Positions 1 to 8,121 of a stretch of 64,000 bases of DNA are shown here, in pieces; the first letter of the stretch is position 1, and every line of letters begins with the position of its first letter. The stretch covers positions 334,673-398,672 of the forward strand of contig NZ_VMBP01000005.1 in the NCBI RefSeq assembly GCF_007559435.1, given 5' to 3'. Both the position numbers and the translations under genes were made by a program. The notes under the pieces are model-generated. The model was given only the letters and a program-made list of their open reading frames with translations. It did not search any database and had not been told where the DNA came from. Origin of the DNA: Ancylobacter moscoviensis. GTDB lineage: Bacteria > Pseudomonadota > Alphaproteobacteria > Rhizobiales > Xanthobacteraceae.

Positions 1-963
1 CAGGGTGATCCGGCGCATGTGCGGGCACAGGTTGCACGGCCGCACGAACTCCACCTCCGGGTGGCTCACCGCCACGTTGTCGGCCATGGAGCATTCGGTG
101 ATCAGCACCACGCGCGCCGGCTTGTGGTCGCCGACATAGTCGGCCATGGCGGCAGTGGAGCCGGCGAAGTCGGCCTCCGCCACCACTTCCGGCGGGCATT
201 CGGGATGCGCCAGCACCACCACGCCGGGATGGTTCTCGCGCAGGTCGCGTATGTCGCTCGGGGTGAAGCGCTCATGCACCTCGCAATGGCCCTTCCAGGC
301 GATCAGCTCGATCTCCGGCACTTCCTTCTGCACGTTCTGGGCGAGGTATTCGTCCGGCAGCATGAGGATGCGGTTGACGCCCCATTCCTTCGCCACCGCG
401 CGCACCACCTTCACGGCGTTGCCGGAGGTGCAGCAATAGTCGCTCTCCGCCTTCACCTCGGCGGAGGTGTTTACATAGGTGACGACCGGCACGCCGGGGT
501 AATGCTGGCGCAGCAGGCGGATGTCGGCGGCGGTGATGGACTCGGCCAGCGAGCAGCCCGCGCCCATGTCCGGCATCAGCACGGTCTTGGAAGGGTTCAG
601 CAGCTTGGCGGTCTCGGCCATGAAGTGCACGCCGGCCATGACGATGATGTCGGCGTCGACCGTCACCGCCTCGCGGGCCAGCGCGAGGCTGTCGCCGACG
701 ATGTCGGCCACCGTGTTGAAGATTTCCGGCGCCTGGTAGTTGTGGCCGAGCACCACGGCGTTCTTCTCGCGCTTCAGCCGTTCGATGGCCTCGACGTCGC
801 GCACGATCAACGGCCACTCGGCCGGCGTCACATGCTTGGAGACGCGGGCATAGAGATGCGCCAGCGGCACCGCCGGGGTGGCGGCGGGAACGCTGTCGGG
901 CGTGAAGGCGGGCGCGAAGCCCTCGGCGGTTTCCGTGCGGGCGGCGACGTTGACATCCAGCAT
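1..963 (-). CDS. nadA: quinolinate synthase NadA (3' part cut by the window edge)
   Basis: Condenses iminoaspartate with dihydroxyacetone phosphate to quinolinate, the first committed precursor of NAD; cytosolic [4Fe-4S] enzyme. The 321 visible residues start MLDVNVAARTE and carry the family landmarks GHNYQAPEI, MPDMGAGCSLAES, YCCTSGNAVK, AHPECPPEVV, TECSMADN and, at the edge, RPCNLCPHM. Several of these hold the conserved cysteines, including cluster ligands. The frame is open to base 1, so only the C-terminus is missing. The ATG at 961-963 is preceded on the minus strand by a GGGGAGGA ribosome site. Two operator-like palindromes lie just upstream, and the likely regulator nadQ is 0.6 kb away. 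Identification is very secure. Confidence 0.97.
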   Translation of the reverse strand, partial: MLDVNVAARTETAEGFAPAFTPDSVPAATPAVPLAHLYARVSKHVTPAEWPLIVRDVEAIERLKREKNAVVLGHNYQAPEIFNTVADIVGDSLALAREAVTVDADIIVMAGVHFMAETAKLLNPSKTVLMPDMGAGCSLAESITAADIRLLRQHYPGVPVVTYVNTSAEVKAESDYCCTSGNAVKVVRAVAKEWGVNRILMLPDEYLAQNVQKEVPEIELIAWKGHCEVHERFTPSDIRDLRENHPGVVVLAHPECPPEVVAEADFAGSTAAMADYVGDHKPARVVLITECSMADNVAVSHPEVEFVRPCNLCPHMRRITL

Positions 964-975
964 CGCGTCCTCCCC

Positions 976-996
976 TTATGCTCGTTTTGAGTATAT
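976..996. promoter_or_regulatory. operator-like palindrome 1 upstream of nadA (probable NadQ site)
   Basis: Imperfect inverted repeat TTATGCTC - 5 bases - GAGTATAT, 13 bases before the nadA start codon. It nearly repeats at 1038-1060. Position before nadA and the nearby nadQ gene make it a probable NadQ operator. The assignment is inference; I could not compare it with a curated matrix. Confidence 0.65.
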
Positions 997-1037
997 CTAG
1001 GGCCAAAGAAGACCGGGCCCAAAGCCCGGCGATTGAG

Positions 1038-1060
1038 CTTATGCTAGGACTGAGTATAAG
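1038..1060. promoter_or_regulatory. operator-like palindrome 2 upstream of nadA (probable NadQ site)
   Basis: Second copy of the nadA-upstream palindrome: CTTATGCT, a short spacer, then GAGTATAAG. Its centre is about 63 bases from that of the first copy, close to six helical turns, so two bound regulators would sit on the same face of the DNA. A GC-rich hairpin sequence (1013-1030) lies between the two sites. Confidence 0.65.
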
Positions 1061-1155
1061 TCGCTGTCAACAGTCCGTCACAAATCGGGTCATTGGCTTT
1101 TTTGCGTAGCGGGCCCGCCGGCCCGCGGGGGAATTTCGACGTTGGAGTTTCGAGC

Positions 1156-1584
1156 ATGACGTTGACGATCGGGCCGGCCGCCGAGGCGGATGAGCGGGCG
1201 GTGGTCTATCTCTGGCGGGCCTGCGGGCTCACCGTGCCCTACAATGATCCGGCGACGGATTTCCGCTTCGCGCGCGGCGGCGCCAGCTCCGAAGTGCTGG
1301 TGGCGCGCCTCGAATGCGGCCGCGTCTGCGCCACCGCGATGGTCGGCCATGACGGGCACCGTGGCTGGCTCTACTACGTCGCGGTCGATCCCATGCTCCA
1401 GCGCCAGGGCGTCGGCGCGGAGATCGTCGGCGCGGCCGAGGCGTGGCTGAAGGCGCGCGGCGTGGTCAAGGCGCAGCTTCTGGTGCGCGAGACCAACACG
1501 GCCGTGGTCGCCTTCTACGAGAAGCTCGGCTTCGAGGTCGCCCCGCGCGTGGTCATGGCGAAATGGATCGACGGGCGGGATTAG
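1156..1584 (+). CDS. GNAT family acetyltransferase, YpeA-like
   Basis: A 142-residue single-domain N-acetyltransferase using acetyl-CoA; the substrate is unknown. It resembles E. coli YpeA along its length: an N-terminal stretch with LWRACGLTVPYNDPATDF, the central GHDGHRGWLYYVAVDP, the acetyl-CoA loop motif RQGVGAEIV, and the C-terminal AFYEKLGFE. The ATG at 1156 gives a normal family start; an upstream in-frame ATG at 1093 would add 21 residues with no family match. The stop codon is immediately followed by the end of nadQ on the other strand, so the two genes converge without a gap. Confidence 0.88.
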   Translation: MTLTIGPAAEADERAVVYLWRACGLTVPYNDPATDFRFARGGASSEVLVARLECGRVCATAMVGHDGHRGWLYYVAVDPMLQRQGVGAEIVGAAEAWLKARGVVKAQLLVRETNTAVVAFYEKLGFEVAPRVVMAKWIDGRD

Positions 1585-2583
1585 TCACCGCCGCCCGAAG
1601 CCGCCCGGCAGGCGCACGCCGGGGGCGGGGCGCTCCAGCAGCACCTCGCGGCGGAAGCGCACCAGCCGCGCCGGCCGCCCGCCGGTCTCGGCCGTGGTCT
1701 CGCCGGTCTCCTCGACGAGGCGCTGCTGCTCGATCAGCCGGCGGAAATTCTGCTTGTGCAGCCGGATGCCCGACAGCGCCTCCACCGCGCGCTGGAGCTG
1801 GCCGAGGGTGAAGCTCGGCGGCATCAGCTCGAACACCACCGGGCGGTATTTGATCTTGCCGCGCAGCCGCGCGATGGCGAGCGCCAGCATGCGGCGGTGG
1901 TCCTCGCGCATCTCCGAGCCGGAAGGGCCAGGGGCGGCGCGTTCCGAGCCGCGCTCGCGCAGCGCCTCGCCGACCAGCCCCGCCTCGTAGAGCAGCTCGT
2001 AGCGCTCCAGCACGCGCTCCTCGTTCCAGCCCGCCTCGCTGCCGCCGGCCGTGCCGCCGAAGCACAGCGCGACACGCTCGGCGCGCATCTCGCCCATGCG
2101 CGAGCTCGCCGCCCCGGCCGCCCAGGCGCGCAGCCCGTGGTCGAGGCTGTCGAGCACGGCCGGGCGCCCGTCGCGCCAGTCCTCCCAGGGGAAGTAGCGG
2201 TACCAGCTCTGCCACGCCGCGTCGGTGTCGCCGGCCGGGCGCGCCTCGCGCACCAAAGCGAGATAGGCGAGGGAGAGGGAGCGCGCGCCGTCCTCGCCGC
2301 GGTCGCGGTCGCCGAAGGTGTAGAGCTGCTCGACATGGCCGAGCTCCTGCAGCGTCTGCCGCTCCACCCAGGTGCGCAGGCCCACCTCCAGCGTGCGGTG
2401 GCCGCGCTCCAGCGGGCCGGAGGGCAGCGAGTCGCGCCCGTCCTCGTGCCGGAGGGTCAGCACCTTCGGATCGTCGCCGGTCACCGCGACGATCACCGCC
2501 GACAGGCCGATGGCCAGTCCCGGCTCGGGCGCGTCCGGCCGGTCGGCCTCGGGGGTCGGATGGGTGAGCGGCGTCGCGGGCAT
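1585..2583 (-). CDS. nadQ: NadQ-type transcriptional regulator of NAD biosynthesis
   Basis: A 332-residue protein recognised as the alphaproteobacterial COG4111 group, named NadQ for its predicted control of NAD synthesis genes. The N-terminal half (about 20-200) is a Nudix-like sensor fold with LAIGLSAVIVAV and the SWYRYFPWEDWRDGRPAVLD region. The C-terminal part (about 235-315) is the winged-helix part, with KIKYRPVVFELMP, FTLGQLQRAVEALSG and KQNFRRLIEQQ, related to that of NrtR regulators. It converges with the acetyltransferase gene. The start at MPATPLTH fits the family; upstream in-frame starts exist but give unconvincing sequence. The probable targets are the two palindromes before nadA, which is inference from proximity. 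Confidence 0.85.
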   Translation of the reverse strand: MPATPLTHPTPEADRPDAPEPGLAIGLSAVIVAVTGDDPKVLTLRHEDGRDSLPSGPLERGHRTLEVGLRTWVERQTLQELGHVEQLYTFGDRDRGEDGARSLSLAYLALVREARPAGDTDAAWQSWYRYFPWEDWRDGRPAVLDSLDHGLRAWAAGAASSRMGEMRAERVALCFGGTAGGSEAGWNEERVLERYELLYEAGLVGEALRERGSERAAPGPSGSEMREDHRRMLALAIARLRGKIKYRPVVFELMPPSFTLGQLQRAVEALSGIRLHKQNFRRLIEQQRLVEETGETTAETGGRPARLVRFRREVLLERPAPGVRLPGGFGRR

Positions 2584-2730
2584 TCGGGCTCGGGCGGCAG
2601 TCTCTGGATCGCAGGTCGTCGGGGGCGGGGCGCATAGCGCCGTGACGAAGGATAGCATGCCTGCGCACGGACTGCTTGCGCCGGGCACGCGGGAATGGCA
2701 ATCCGCCTGAGGATGAAATGGAGGCGCGCG

Positions 2731-3567
2731 ATGAGCGGCAAGGTGGTTCTTCCCGGCGGTGAAAAGGTTCCGGCCCTCGGCATCGGCACCTGGATGATGG
2801 GCGAGCGCGCCGCGGCGCGGAAGGAGGAGGCGGAATCGGTGCGGCTCGGCATCGAGCTCGGCCTTACCCTCGTCGACACCGCGGAGATGTATGGCGACGG
2901 CGCCTGCGAGACCTTCCTCGGCGAGGCGCTCGCCGGCCTGCGCGAGAAGGTGTTCCTCGTCTCCAAGGTCTATCCGCAGAACGCCAGCCGCGCCGGGGTC
3001 GTCGCCGCCTGCGAGCGCAGCCTCAAGCGGCTGAAGACCGACCGGCTCGACCTCTACCTGCTCCACTGGCGCGGCGGCGTCCCGCTGGAGGAGACCATCA
3101 TCGGCTTCGAGCACCTGAAGACCCAGGGCAAGATCCGCCACTGGGGCGTGTCGAACCTCGACACCGACGACATGAACGAGCTGTACGAGACCCCCGGCGG
3201 CGAGGGCTGCGCGGTCAATCAGGTGCTCTACAACCTGACCCGGCGCGGCCCGGAATACGATCTCCTGCCCTGGCTGGAGGAGCACGAGATGCCGCTGATG
3301 GCCTACAGCCCGATCGAGCAGGGCCGCATCAGGACCTCCGGCGTGCTCGCCGAGATCGCCGCCAAGCACAAGGCCAAGCCCTTCCAGGTCGCGCTCGCCT
3401 GGGTGCTGCGCAACCCGAACAACATCGTCATCCCCAAGGCCTCGCGCCCCGAGCACATGCGCGAGAATGCCGGCGCGCGCGACATCAGGCTCGACGGCGA
3501 AGACCTCGCCGCCCTTGATGCCGCCTTCCCGCCGCCGACCCGCAAGCGCGCGCTGGAAATGCTGTGA
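2731..3567 (+). CDS. aldo/keto reductase
   Basis: A 278-residue cytosolic NADPH-dependent oxidoreductase of the aldo/keto reductase superfamily, similar in layout to the 2,5-diketogluconate reductase/YtbE group. Visible catalytic residues are Asp and Tyr in DTAEMYGDG, Lys in LVSKVYPQN and His in YLLHWRGG. The C-terminal cofactor part includes VIPKASRPEHMREN. The start at 2731 is chosen because GGAGG lies seven bases before it; an upstream ATG at 2695 has no such site. The nadQ gene upstream is divergent. The substrate cannot be read from sequence. It is one of three unrelated-looking aldo/keto reductases in the window. Confidence 0.9.
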   Translation: MSGKVVLPGGEKVPALGIGTWMMGERAAARKEEAESVRLGIELGLTLVDTAEMYGDGACETFLGEALAGLREKVFLVSKVYPQNASRAGVVAACERSLKRLKTDRLDLYLLHWRGGVPLEETIIGFEHLKTQGKIRHWGVSNLDTDDMNELYETPGGEGCAVNQVLYNLTRRGPEYDLLPWLEEHEMPLMAYSPIEQGRIRTSGVLAEIAAKHKAKPFQVALAWVLRNPNNIVIPKASRPEHMRENAGARDIRLDGEDLAALDAAFPPPTRKRALEML

Positions 3568-3601
3568 GCAACTCTCGCATCGGCGCTCCCGACGAGAACG
3601 C

Positions 3602-3686
3602 CGTCATCCCCGGGCTTGACCCGGGGATCCACGCCTTCCTCGGCTGCCGACGGACGTGGATGGCCGGATCGAGTCCGGCCATGACG
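3602..3686. repeat. REP-like palindromic intergenic repeat (two opposed units)
   Basis: The gap before bioM holds CGTCATCCCCGGGCTTGACC followed by GGGGATCCACGCC, then about 20 bases later a reversed unit TGGATGGCCGG ... CCGGCCATGACG. Each unit is itself a hairpin and the outer ends are inverted (CGTCAT / ATGACG). A related full pair occurs at 21350-21449 and a single unit at 16719-16755, so this is a dispersed family. Confidence 0.8.
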
Positions 3687-3705
3687 TTGTGACAGGGGTG
3701 GCCGC

Positions 3706-4401
3706 ATGAGCGACGCCTCCCTCCTCCTCGACAACGTCACCCTCGCGCGCGGCGGGCGCACCGTGCTCGACGGCGTGTCGCTGGAGCTGCCCGAGCGGCG
3801 CGTCGGCCTCATCGGCAACAACGGCTCCGGCAAGAGCTCGCTGGTGCGCCTGCTCAACGGCCTGCTCACCGCCGATGCCGGCCGCGTCGTCGTCCACGGC
3901 CTCGACGCGAAGGAGCAGGCAGCCGAGCTGCCGCGCAAGGTCGGCTTCATCTTCCAGAACCCCGACCACCAGATCATCTTCCCCACCGTCGCCGAGGAGA
4001 TCGCCTTCAGCCTGGAGCAGGCCGGCCTGCCGCGCCGCGAAGCCGCCAGGGAGGCCGTTCCCGCGCTTGCCCGCTTCGGCCGCGAGCATTGGGCGGAGCG
4101 GCCGGTGCACGCGCTCTCCGAGGGCGAGAAGCAGTTCCTGTGCATCATCGCCGTGCTGGTGATGGAGCCGGCGGTGATCGTGCTGGACGAGCCCTTCTCC
4201 AGCCTCGACCTGCCCACCCGCCGCCGGCTGGAGGCGCTCATCGCCGGCCTGCCGCAGCAGGTCGTCCTCGTCGCCCATGAACTCGACGCCTTCGCCGCCT
4301 ATGAGCGGGTCGTCTGGCTGCACGAGGGCAGGGTGGCGATGGACGGGGCGCCCGCCGAGGTCGTCGCCGCCTACCGCGTCTTCGCGGAATCGCTCGGATG
4401 A
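3706..4401 (+). CDS. bioM: biotin ECF transporter ATPase BioM
   Basis: ATP-binding subunit of the energy-coupling-factor transporter BioMNY, which imports biotin at nanomolar levels. The 231 residues hold Walker A GNNGSGKSS (about 37-45), the Q-loop in FIFQNPDHQIIFPTV (typical of ECF ATPases), signature LSEGEKQFL, Walker B VIVLDEPFSSLD and the switch histidine in VAHELD. It heads a compact operon: its stop overlaps the start of bioN by four bases and bioY follows. The order bioM-bioN-bioY is the usual rhizobial arrangement. No BioR-type box (TTAT..ATAA) was seen in the upstream gap, which holds a REP-like repeat instead. Confidence 0.95.
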   Translation: MSDASLLLDNVTLARGGRTVLDGVSLELPERRVGLIGNNGSGKSSLVRLLNGLLTADAGRVVVHGLDAKEQAAELPRKVGFIFQNPDHQIIFPTVAEEIAFSLEQAGLPRREAAREAVPALARFGREHWAERPVHALSEGEKQFLCIIAVLVMEPAVIVLDEPFSSLDLPTRRRLEALIAGLPQQVVLVAHELDAFAAYERVVWLHEGRVAMDGAPAEVVAAYRVFAESLG

Positions 4402-5009
4402 TCTCCCTCTACCTCCCCGGGCGCACCTGGCTGCACGCCATTCCCGCCGGCTGGAAGCTGATCGCGCTGGCGCTGGTCAGCCTCACCGTCGCGCCCTTCG
4501 ACAGCCTCCCGCTGATGGCGGGTCTGGTCCTCGCCACGCTCGCCCTCTACGCCTCGCTGGGCCGCGCCGCGCTGGCGCAGGTGGCGCTGCTGCGGCCCAT
4601 GTGGCCGCTCTTCCTCATCCTGCTCGCCCTGCACGCGTGGAACGGCGACGTCCTCCTCGGCCTCGTCGTGTGCCTGCGCATCCTCGCCATGGTGCTGCTG
4701 GCCAATGCCGTGACCATGACCACCCGCATGGACGCGATGATGGATGCGGTGGAGCCGCTGCTGCGCCCGCTCGCCCTGTTCGGCGTCGCGCCGCGCGCGG
4801 TGGCGCTGGCGGTGGCGCTGATGATCCGGCTCATACCGCTGCTCTTCGCGCTGTGGGAGTCGCTGAACGAATCCTACCGCGCTCGCACCGGAAGGCGCGG
4901 CGGCTGGCGCCTGCTCGCGCCTTTCTGTATCCAGACGCTGAGATTGTCCCATCACACCGCCGAGGCGCTGGCGGCGCGGGGCGGGGTGCCGCGCGGAAGC
5001 CGCCGATGA
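4398..5009 (+). CDS. bioN: biotin ECF transporter transmembrane protein BioN
   Basis: The EcfT-type coupling membrane protein of BioMNY, linking the ATPase BioM to the substrate-binding BioY. It has 203 residues with about five hydrophobic helices (LIALALVSLTVAPF, LPLMAGLVLATLALYASL, PLFLILLALHAW, LVVCLRILAMVLLANAV). The two cytoplasmic coupling motifs expected in this family lie in the last third, around the NESYRARTGRRG and AEALAARGGVPRG stretches. The ATG overlaps the bioM stop codon (ATGA), indicating translational coupling. Size and context match BioN closely. Confidence 0.92.
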   Translation: MISLYLPGRTWLHAIPAGWKLIALALVSLTVAPFDSLPLMAGLVLATLALYASLGRAALAQVALLRPMWPLFLILLALHAWNGDVLLGLVVCLRILAMVLLANAVTMTTRMDAMMDAVEPLLRPLALFGVAPRAVALAVALMIRLIPLLFALWESLNESYRARTGRRGGWRLLAPFCIQTLRLSHHTAEALAARGGVPRGSRR

Positions 5010-5019
5010 AGGATGTCCG

Positions 5020-5577
5020 ATGAAGGATCGCAGCCTCGTCCAGATCGCCCTCTACGCCGCCATCTTCGCCGTGCTCGGCCTGCTGCCGCGCTTCGACCTG
5101 CCGCTGGCCGGCGGCGTGCCGATCACCGCGCAGAGCATGGGCGCGATGCTCGCCGGGGTGATGCTCGGCGCGTGGCGCGGCGCGCTCTCCATCGTGCTGC
5201 TGCTGTTCGTCGTCGCCCTCGGCGCGCCGCTGCTGGCGGGCGGGCGCGGCGGCCTCGGCGTGTTCTTCAGCCCCTCGGTCGGCTTCATCTTCGGCTGGAT
5301 CGCCGCCGCCTTCGTCGCCGGGCTGATCATGCAGGCGTTGCGCCGGGCGCCGGTCTTCCCGGCGGCGCTGGTCGCCTCGGTCGTCGGCGGCATCCTCGTG
5401 CTCTATGCCTTCGGCATCGTCGGCATGTCGGCGATGGGCAGCCTGTCGCTCCTCGACGCCGCCAAGGCCTGCCTCGTCTTCATCCCCGGCGACACGATCA
5501 AGGCGGTGCTGGTCGCGCTGGTGGCGCAGACCGTGGCGCGCGGCATGCCGGAGGCGCTGCTCTCGCGCAATGCGTGA
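5020..5577 (+). CDS. bioY: biotin-specific S component BioY
   Basis: Membrane-embedded biotin-binding subunit (185 residues, about six helices). Recognisable BioY features are LPRFDLPLAGGVPITAQSMGAMLAGVMLG near the start, LFVVALGAPLLAGGRGGLGVFFSPSVGFIFGW in the middle, and the C-terminal FIPGDTIKAVLVALVAQTV. It follows bioN by ten bases. With BioM and BioN it completes a three-gene transporter, although some BioY proteins work alone. The next gene starts within about ten bases of its stop codon, so the operon continues into the acyl-CoA synthetase. Confidence 0.95.
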   Translation: MKDRSLVQIALYAAIFAVLGLLPRFDLPLAGGVPITAQSMGAMLAGVMLGAWRGALSIVLLLFVVALGAPLLAGGRGGLGVFFSPSVGFIFGWIAAAFVAGLIMQALRRAPVFPAALVASVVGGILVLYAFGIVGMSAMGSLSLLDAAKACLVFIPGDTIKAVLVALVAQTVARGMPEALLSRNA

Positions 5578-5581
5578 GGCC

Positions 5582-7003
5582 ATGAGCCGGAGCGTCCCGC
5601 GCACCATCGGCGCCGGCCTTCCCGCCCTTGCGGCGGCGAACCCGGCCCGGCCGGCGCTGGTCTGCGACGCGCAGGTGCACAGCCGCGCCGATCTCGCCGC
5701 CCGCGTCGGCGGGCTGGCGGCGTGGCTGGCCGCGCGTACCGCGCCCGGCGCGCATGTCGCGCTCGCCATGGGCAATGCCCCCTCGCTCGTCGAGCTCTTC
5801 CTCGCCTGCGCGGCGAGCGGCCGGCAGGCCCTCGTCTACGATCCCGCCTGGCCCGCGCCCTATCGCGCCGCCATCGACGCCGCGCTCATGCCGGCGCTGA
5901 CGCTCGACGCCGCGCCCGACGTGCCGCCCGCGCCGTTTCCCCCCGCGCCGGATCCGCTGGCCCCCTTCTATGTCGGCTTCACCTCGGGCTCGACCGGTGT
6001 GCCCAAGGGCTACCGCCGCAACCACCGTTCCTGGATCGACAGCTTCGCGGTCAGCGCGGCCGAGTTCTGCCTCGGCGAACAGGACATCGTGATGGCGCCC
6101 GGCGGCCTCGCCGCCTCGCTGCACCTCTATGGCGTCGTCCACGCGCTGCATGTCGGCGCCACGGCGGTGATGATGCACCAGTTCCATCCCCGCCGGGCGC
6201 TGCGCCTGCTCGCCCGCCACGGCGTCACCGCGCTCTACGCCACGCCCACCCAGCTCCAGATGCTGGTCGAGGCGGCGCAGGGCGAGGCGTTCCCCTCGGT
6301 GCGCGTCATCATGATCAGCGGCGCCAAATGGCGGCCGGAGACCCGCGCGGCGGTGGAGAGGCTGTTCCCGCGCGCCGGCATCGCCGAGTTCTACGGCGCC
6401 TCGGAGCTGAGCTTCGTCACCGTCAGCCGCCCGGGCGAGGCGGTGCCGGCCGGCTCGGTCGGGCGCGCGGCGCACGGCGTCCGCCTGCGCATCCGAGACA
6501 TTGACGGCCGTGACCTGCCCGTGGGCGAGGCCGGCGCCATCTGGGTCGGCAGCTCCATGCTGTTCGACGGCTACGCCTGCGGCAGCGCGCCGGAGACGCG
6601 CCGGGAGGGCGGCTTCCTCACCATCGGCGACCATGGGCGGCTCGACGGCGAGGGTTTCCTCTACCTGCATGGGCGCGAGAAGCGCATGCTCGTCACCTCC
6701 GGGCTCAACGTCTATCCCGAGGAGGTGGAGGCGGTGCTGACCGGTCTCGACGGCATCGAGGAAGCGGCGGTGTTCGGCCTGCCGGACCCGCTGCGCGGCG
6801 TGGTACTCGTCGCCGTGCTGCGCGGGCGCTTCGAGGACGCGGCCCTGCGCGCCGCCTGCCGCGCGCGGCTGCCCGCCGCCAAGCTGCCGCGCCGTTTCCT
6901 GGCGCTGGACGAATGGCCCCGCACCTCCGGCGGCAAGGCGGATCTGCGGGCACTGGAGGCCATCGCCCGCGACCGGCTGGCGGAGGGGAGGCCGAAGCGG
7001 TGA
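5582..7003 (+). CDS. AMP-forming acyl-CoA synthetase, YhfT-like, in biotin operon
   Basis: ANL-superfamily ligase of 473 residues that should activate a carboxylic acid with ATP and CoA. It shows the nucleotide motif FTSGSTGVPKG, the adenylate motif YGASEL, the hinge DHGRLDGEGFLYLHGR and the C-terminal TSGGKADLRAL with the catalytic lysine. At under 480 residues it is shorter than long-chain fatty acyl synthetases. It lies directly after bioY and overlaps the thiolase-like gene, the same trio as B. subtilis yhfU (bioY)-yhfT-yhfS, which is under biotin control. A role in salvaging a biotin or pimelate precursor is a reasonable inference, not shown. The start at 5582 follows GTGAGG; an in-frame ATG at 5570 is possible. 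Confidence 0.85.
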   Translation: MSRSVPRTIGAGLPALAAANPARPALVCDAQVHSRADLAARVGGLAAWLAARTAPGAHVALAMGNAPSLVELFLACAASGRQALVYDPAWPAPYRAAIDAALMPALTLDAAPDVPPAPFPPAPDPLAPFYVGFTSGSTGVPKGYRRNHRSWIDSFAVSAAEFCLGEQDIVMAPGGLAASLHLYGVVHALHVGATAVMMHQFHPRRALRLLARHGVTALYATPTQLQMLVEAAQGEAFPSVRVIMISGAKWRPETRAAVERLFPRAGIAEFYGASELSFVTVSRPGEAVPAGSVGRAAHGVRLRIRDIDGRDLPVGEAGAIWVGSSMLFDGYACGSAPETRREGGFLTIGDHGRLDGEGFLYLHGREKRMLVTSGLNVYPEEVEAVLTGLDGIEEAAVFGLPDPLRGVVLVAVLRGRFEDAALRAACRARLPAAKLPRRFLALDEWPRTSGGKADLRALEAIARDRLAEGRPKR

Positions 7004-8121
7004 GCCGCGCCTTCCTCCTCGCCGCCCGCCGCACGGCGGTCGCTCCGCGCGGTGGCGCCTTCCGCGAGGTGGAGGCGCACGATCTCGCCGCGCCGGTGCT
7101 GCACGCCTGTCTCGCCGATGCCGGCCTCGCCCCGGTAGCCGTCGATCACGTCATCCTCGGCAACGCGCTGTCCGGCGGCGGCAATGTCGCCCGCCTCGCG
7201 GCGCTGGCGGCTGGCCTGCCCGACAGCGTGCCGGCGCTCACCCTCGACACGCAGTGCTGCTCGGGCCTCGACGCGATCATGCTGGCCGCGCGTCTGGTGG
7301 AATCGGGCGCGGCGCGGGCGGTGCTGGCCGGCGGCGTGGAAAGCTGGAGCCGCGCCCCCCTGCGCGCCCGCCGCCCGAAGGCGCCCGGCGAGGAGCCGGT
7401 CTTCTACGAGCGCCCGCCCTTCGCGCCCTGGCCGCAGCGCGACCCGGATCTCGTCACGGCCATGGCGGCGCTGGCCCGCGCCCAAGGCATCGCGCGGGAG
7501 GCGCAGGGGGCCTTCGCCGTCGCCAGCCACGCGGCGGCGCTGGCGGCCCGCGCGATATTGGAACCGGAGATCGTCCCCGTCGCCGGGCTCGGCCGCGACG
7601 CCTTCACCCGTGCCCTCGAGGCCCGGCTCTGCGCCCGCGCGCCGGTGCTGGCCGGGGAGGGGGAGTTCGCCGTCGACGCGACCGGCGTCGCGGTCGAGGC
7701 CGACGCGGCGGCGGCCGTGCTCGTCGTCGCGCCGGAAGGACTGCCCGAGGCGCGCCGCCCCGGCATCGCCTTTCTCGACGCCGCCTCCGCCGGTGCCGCG
7801 CCGGAAGAGCCGGCGATGGCGCTGGTGCCGGCCGCCCGGCGCCTTATGGAGCACCATAAGCGCGCTCCCGCCTGCGTCGAGCTGATGGAATCCTTCGCCG
7901 CGCAGGCGCTCGCCAACATCGCCGCGCTGGGCCTCGATCCGGCCCGCGTCAACCGCGGCGGCGGGGCGCTGGCGCGCGGCCATCCCATCGGCGCCTCCGG
8001 CGCCATTCTGGCCGTCCGCCTGTTCCACGAGCTCGGGCGGGAGACCCCCGGCGCGCTCGGCCTCGCCGCTATCGCGGCGGCCGGCGGGCTCGGCAGCGCG
8101 CTCATGTTGCAGCGCGTCTAA
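7000..8121 (+). CDS. thiolase-like protein lacking the second catalytic cysteine, YhfS-like
   Basis: A 373-residue thiolase-superfamily protein in the biotin operon. The nucleophilic cysteine is present in TQCCSGLDA (Cys86) and the histidine in GHPIGASGA (His328). However, the usual NEAF is MESF (Asn replaced by Met), and the final CxGGGxG cysteine is alanine (Ala359 in AIAAAGGLGSA). Ordinary thiolases need these groups for Claisen condensation, so the reaction may differ (for example decarboxylative or acyl transfer). The GTG start overlaps the synthetase stop (GTGA) and has GGAGGGGAG just upstream. Its pairing with BioY and an acyl-CoA synthetase mirrors Bacillus yhfS. Confidence 0.82.
   Translation: MSRAFLLAARRTAVAPRGGAFREVEAHDLAAPVLHACLADAGLAPVAVDHVILGNALSGGGNVARLAALAAGLPDSVPALTLDTQCCSGLDAIMLAARLVESGAARAVLAGGVESWSRAPLRARRPKAPGEEPVFYERPPFAPWPQRDPDLVTAMAALARAQGIAREAQGAFAVASHAAALAARAILEPEIVPVAGLGRDAFTRALEARLCARAPVLAGEGEFAVDATGVAVEADAAAAVLVVAPEGLPEARRPGIAFLDAASAGAAPEEPAMALVPAARRLMEHHKRAPACVELMESFAAQALANIAALGLDPARVNRGGGALARGHPIGASGAILAVRLFHELGRETPGALGLAAIAAAGGLGSALMLQRV

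Noticed and set aside
1013..1030. CCGGGC..GCCCGG hairpin in the nadA upstream region
   Set aside because: Perfect short stem but no T run in either direction and located between the operator-like palindromes; not called a terminator.
2584..3456. Upstream extension of the nadQ frame over the aldo/keto reductase gene
   Set aside because: The extra 290 codons are antisense to a real reductase and have no family match; nadQ starts at 2583.
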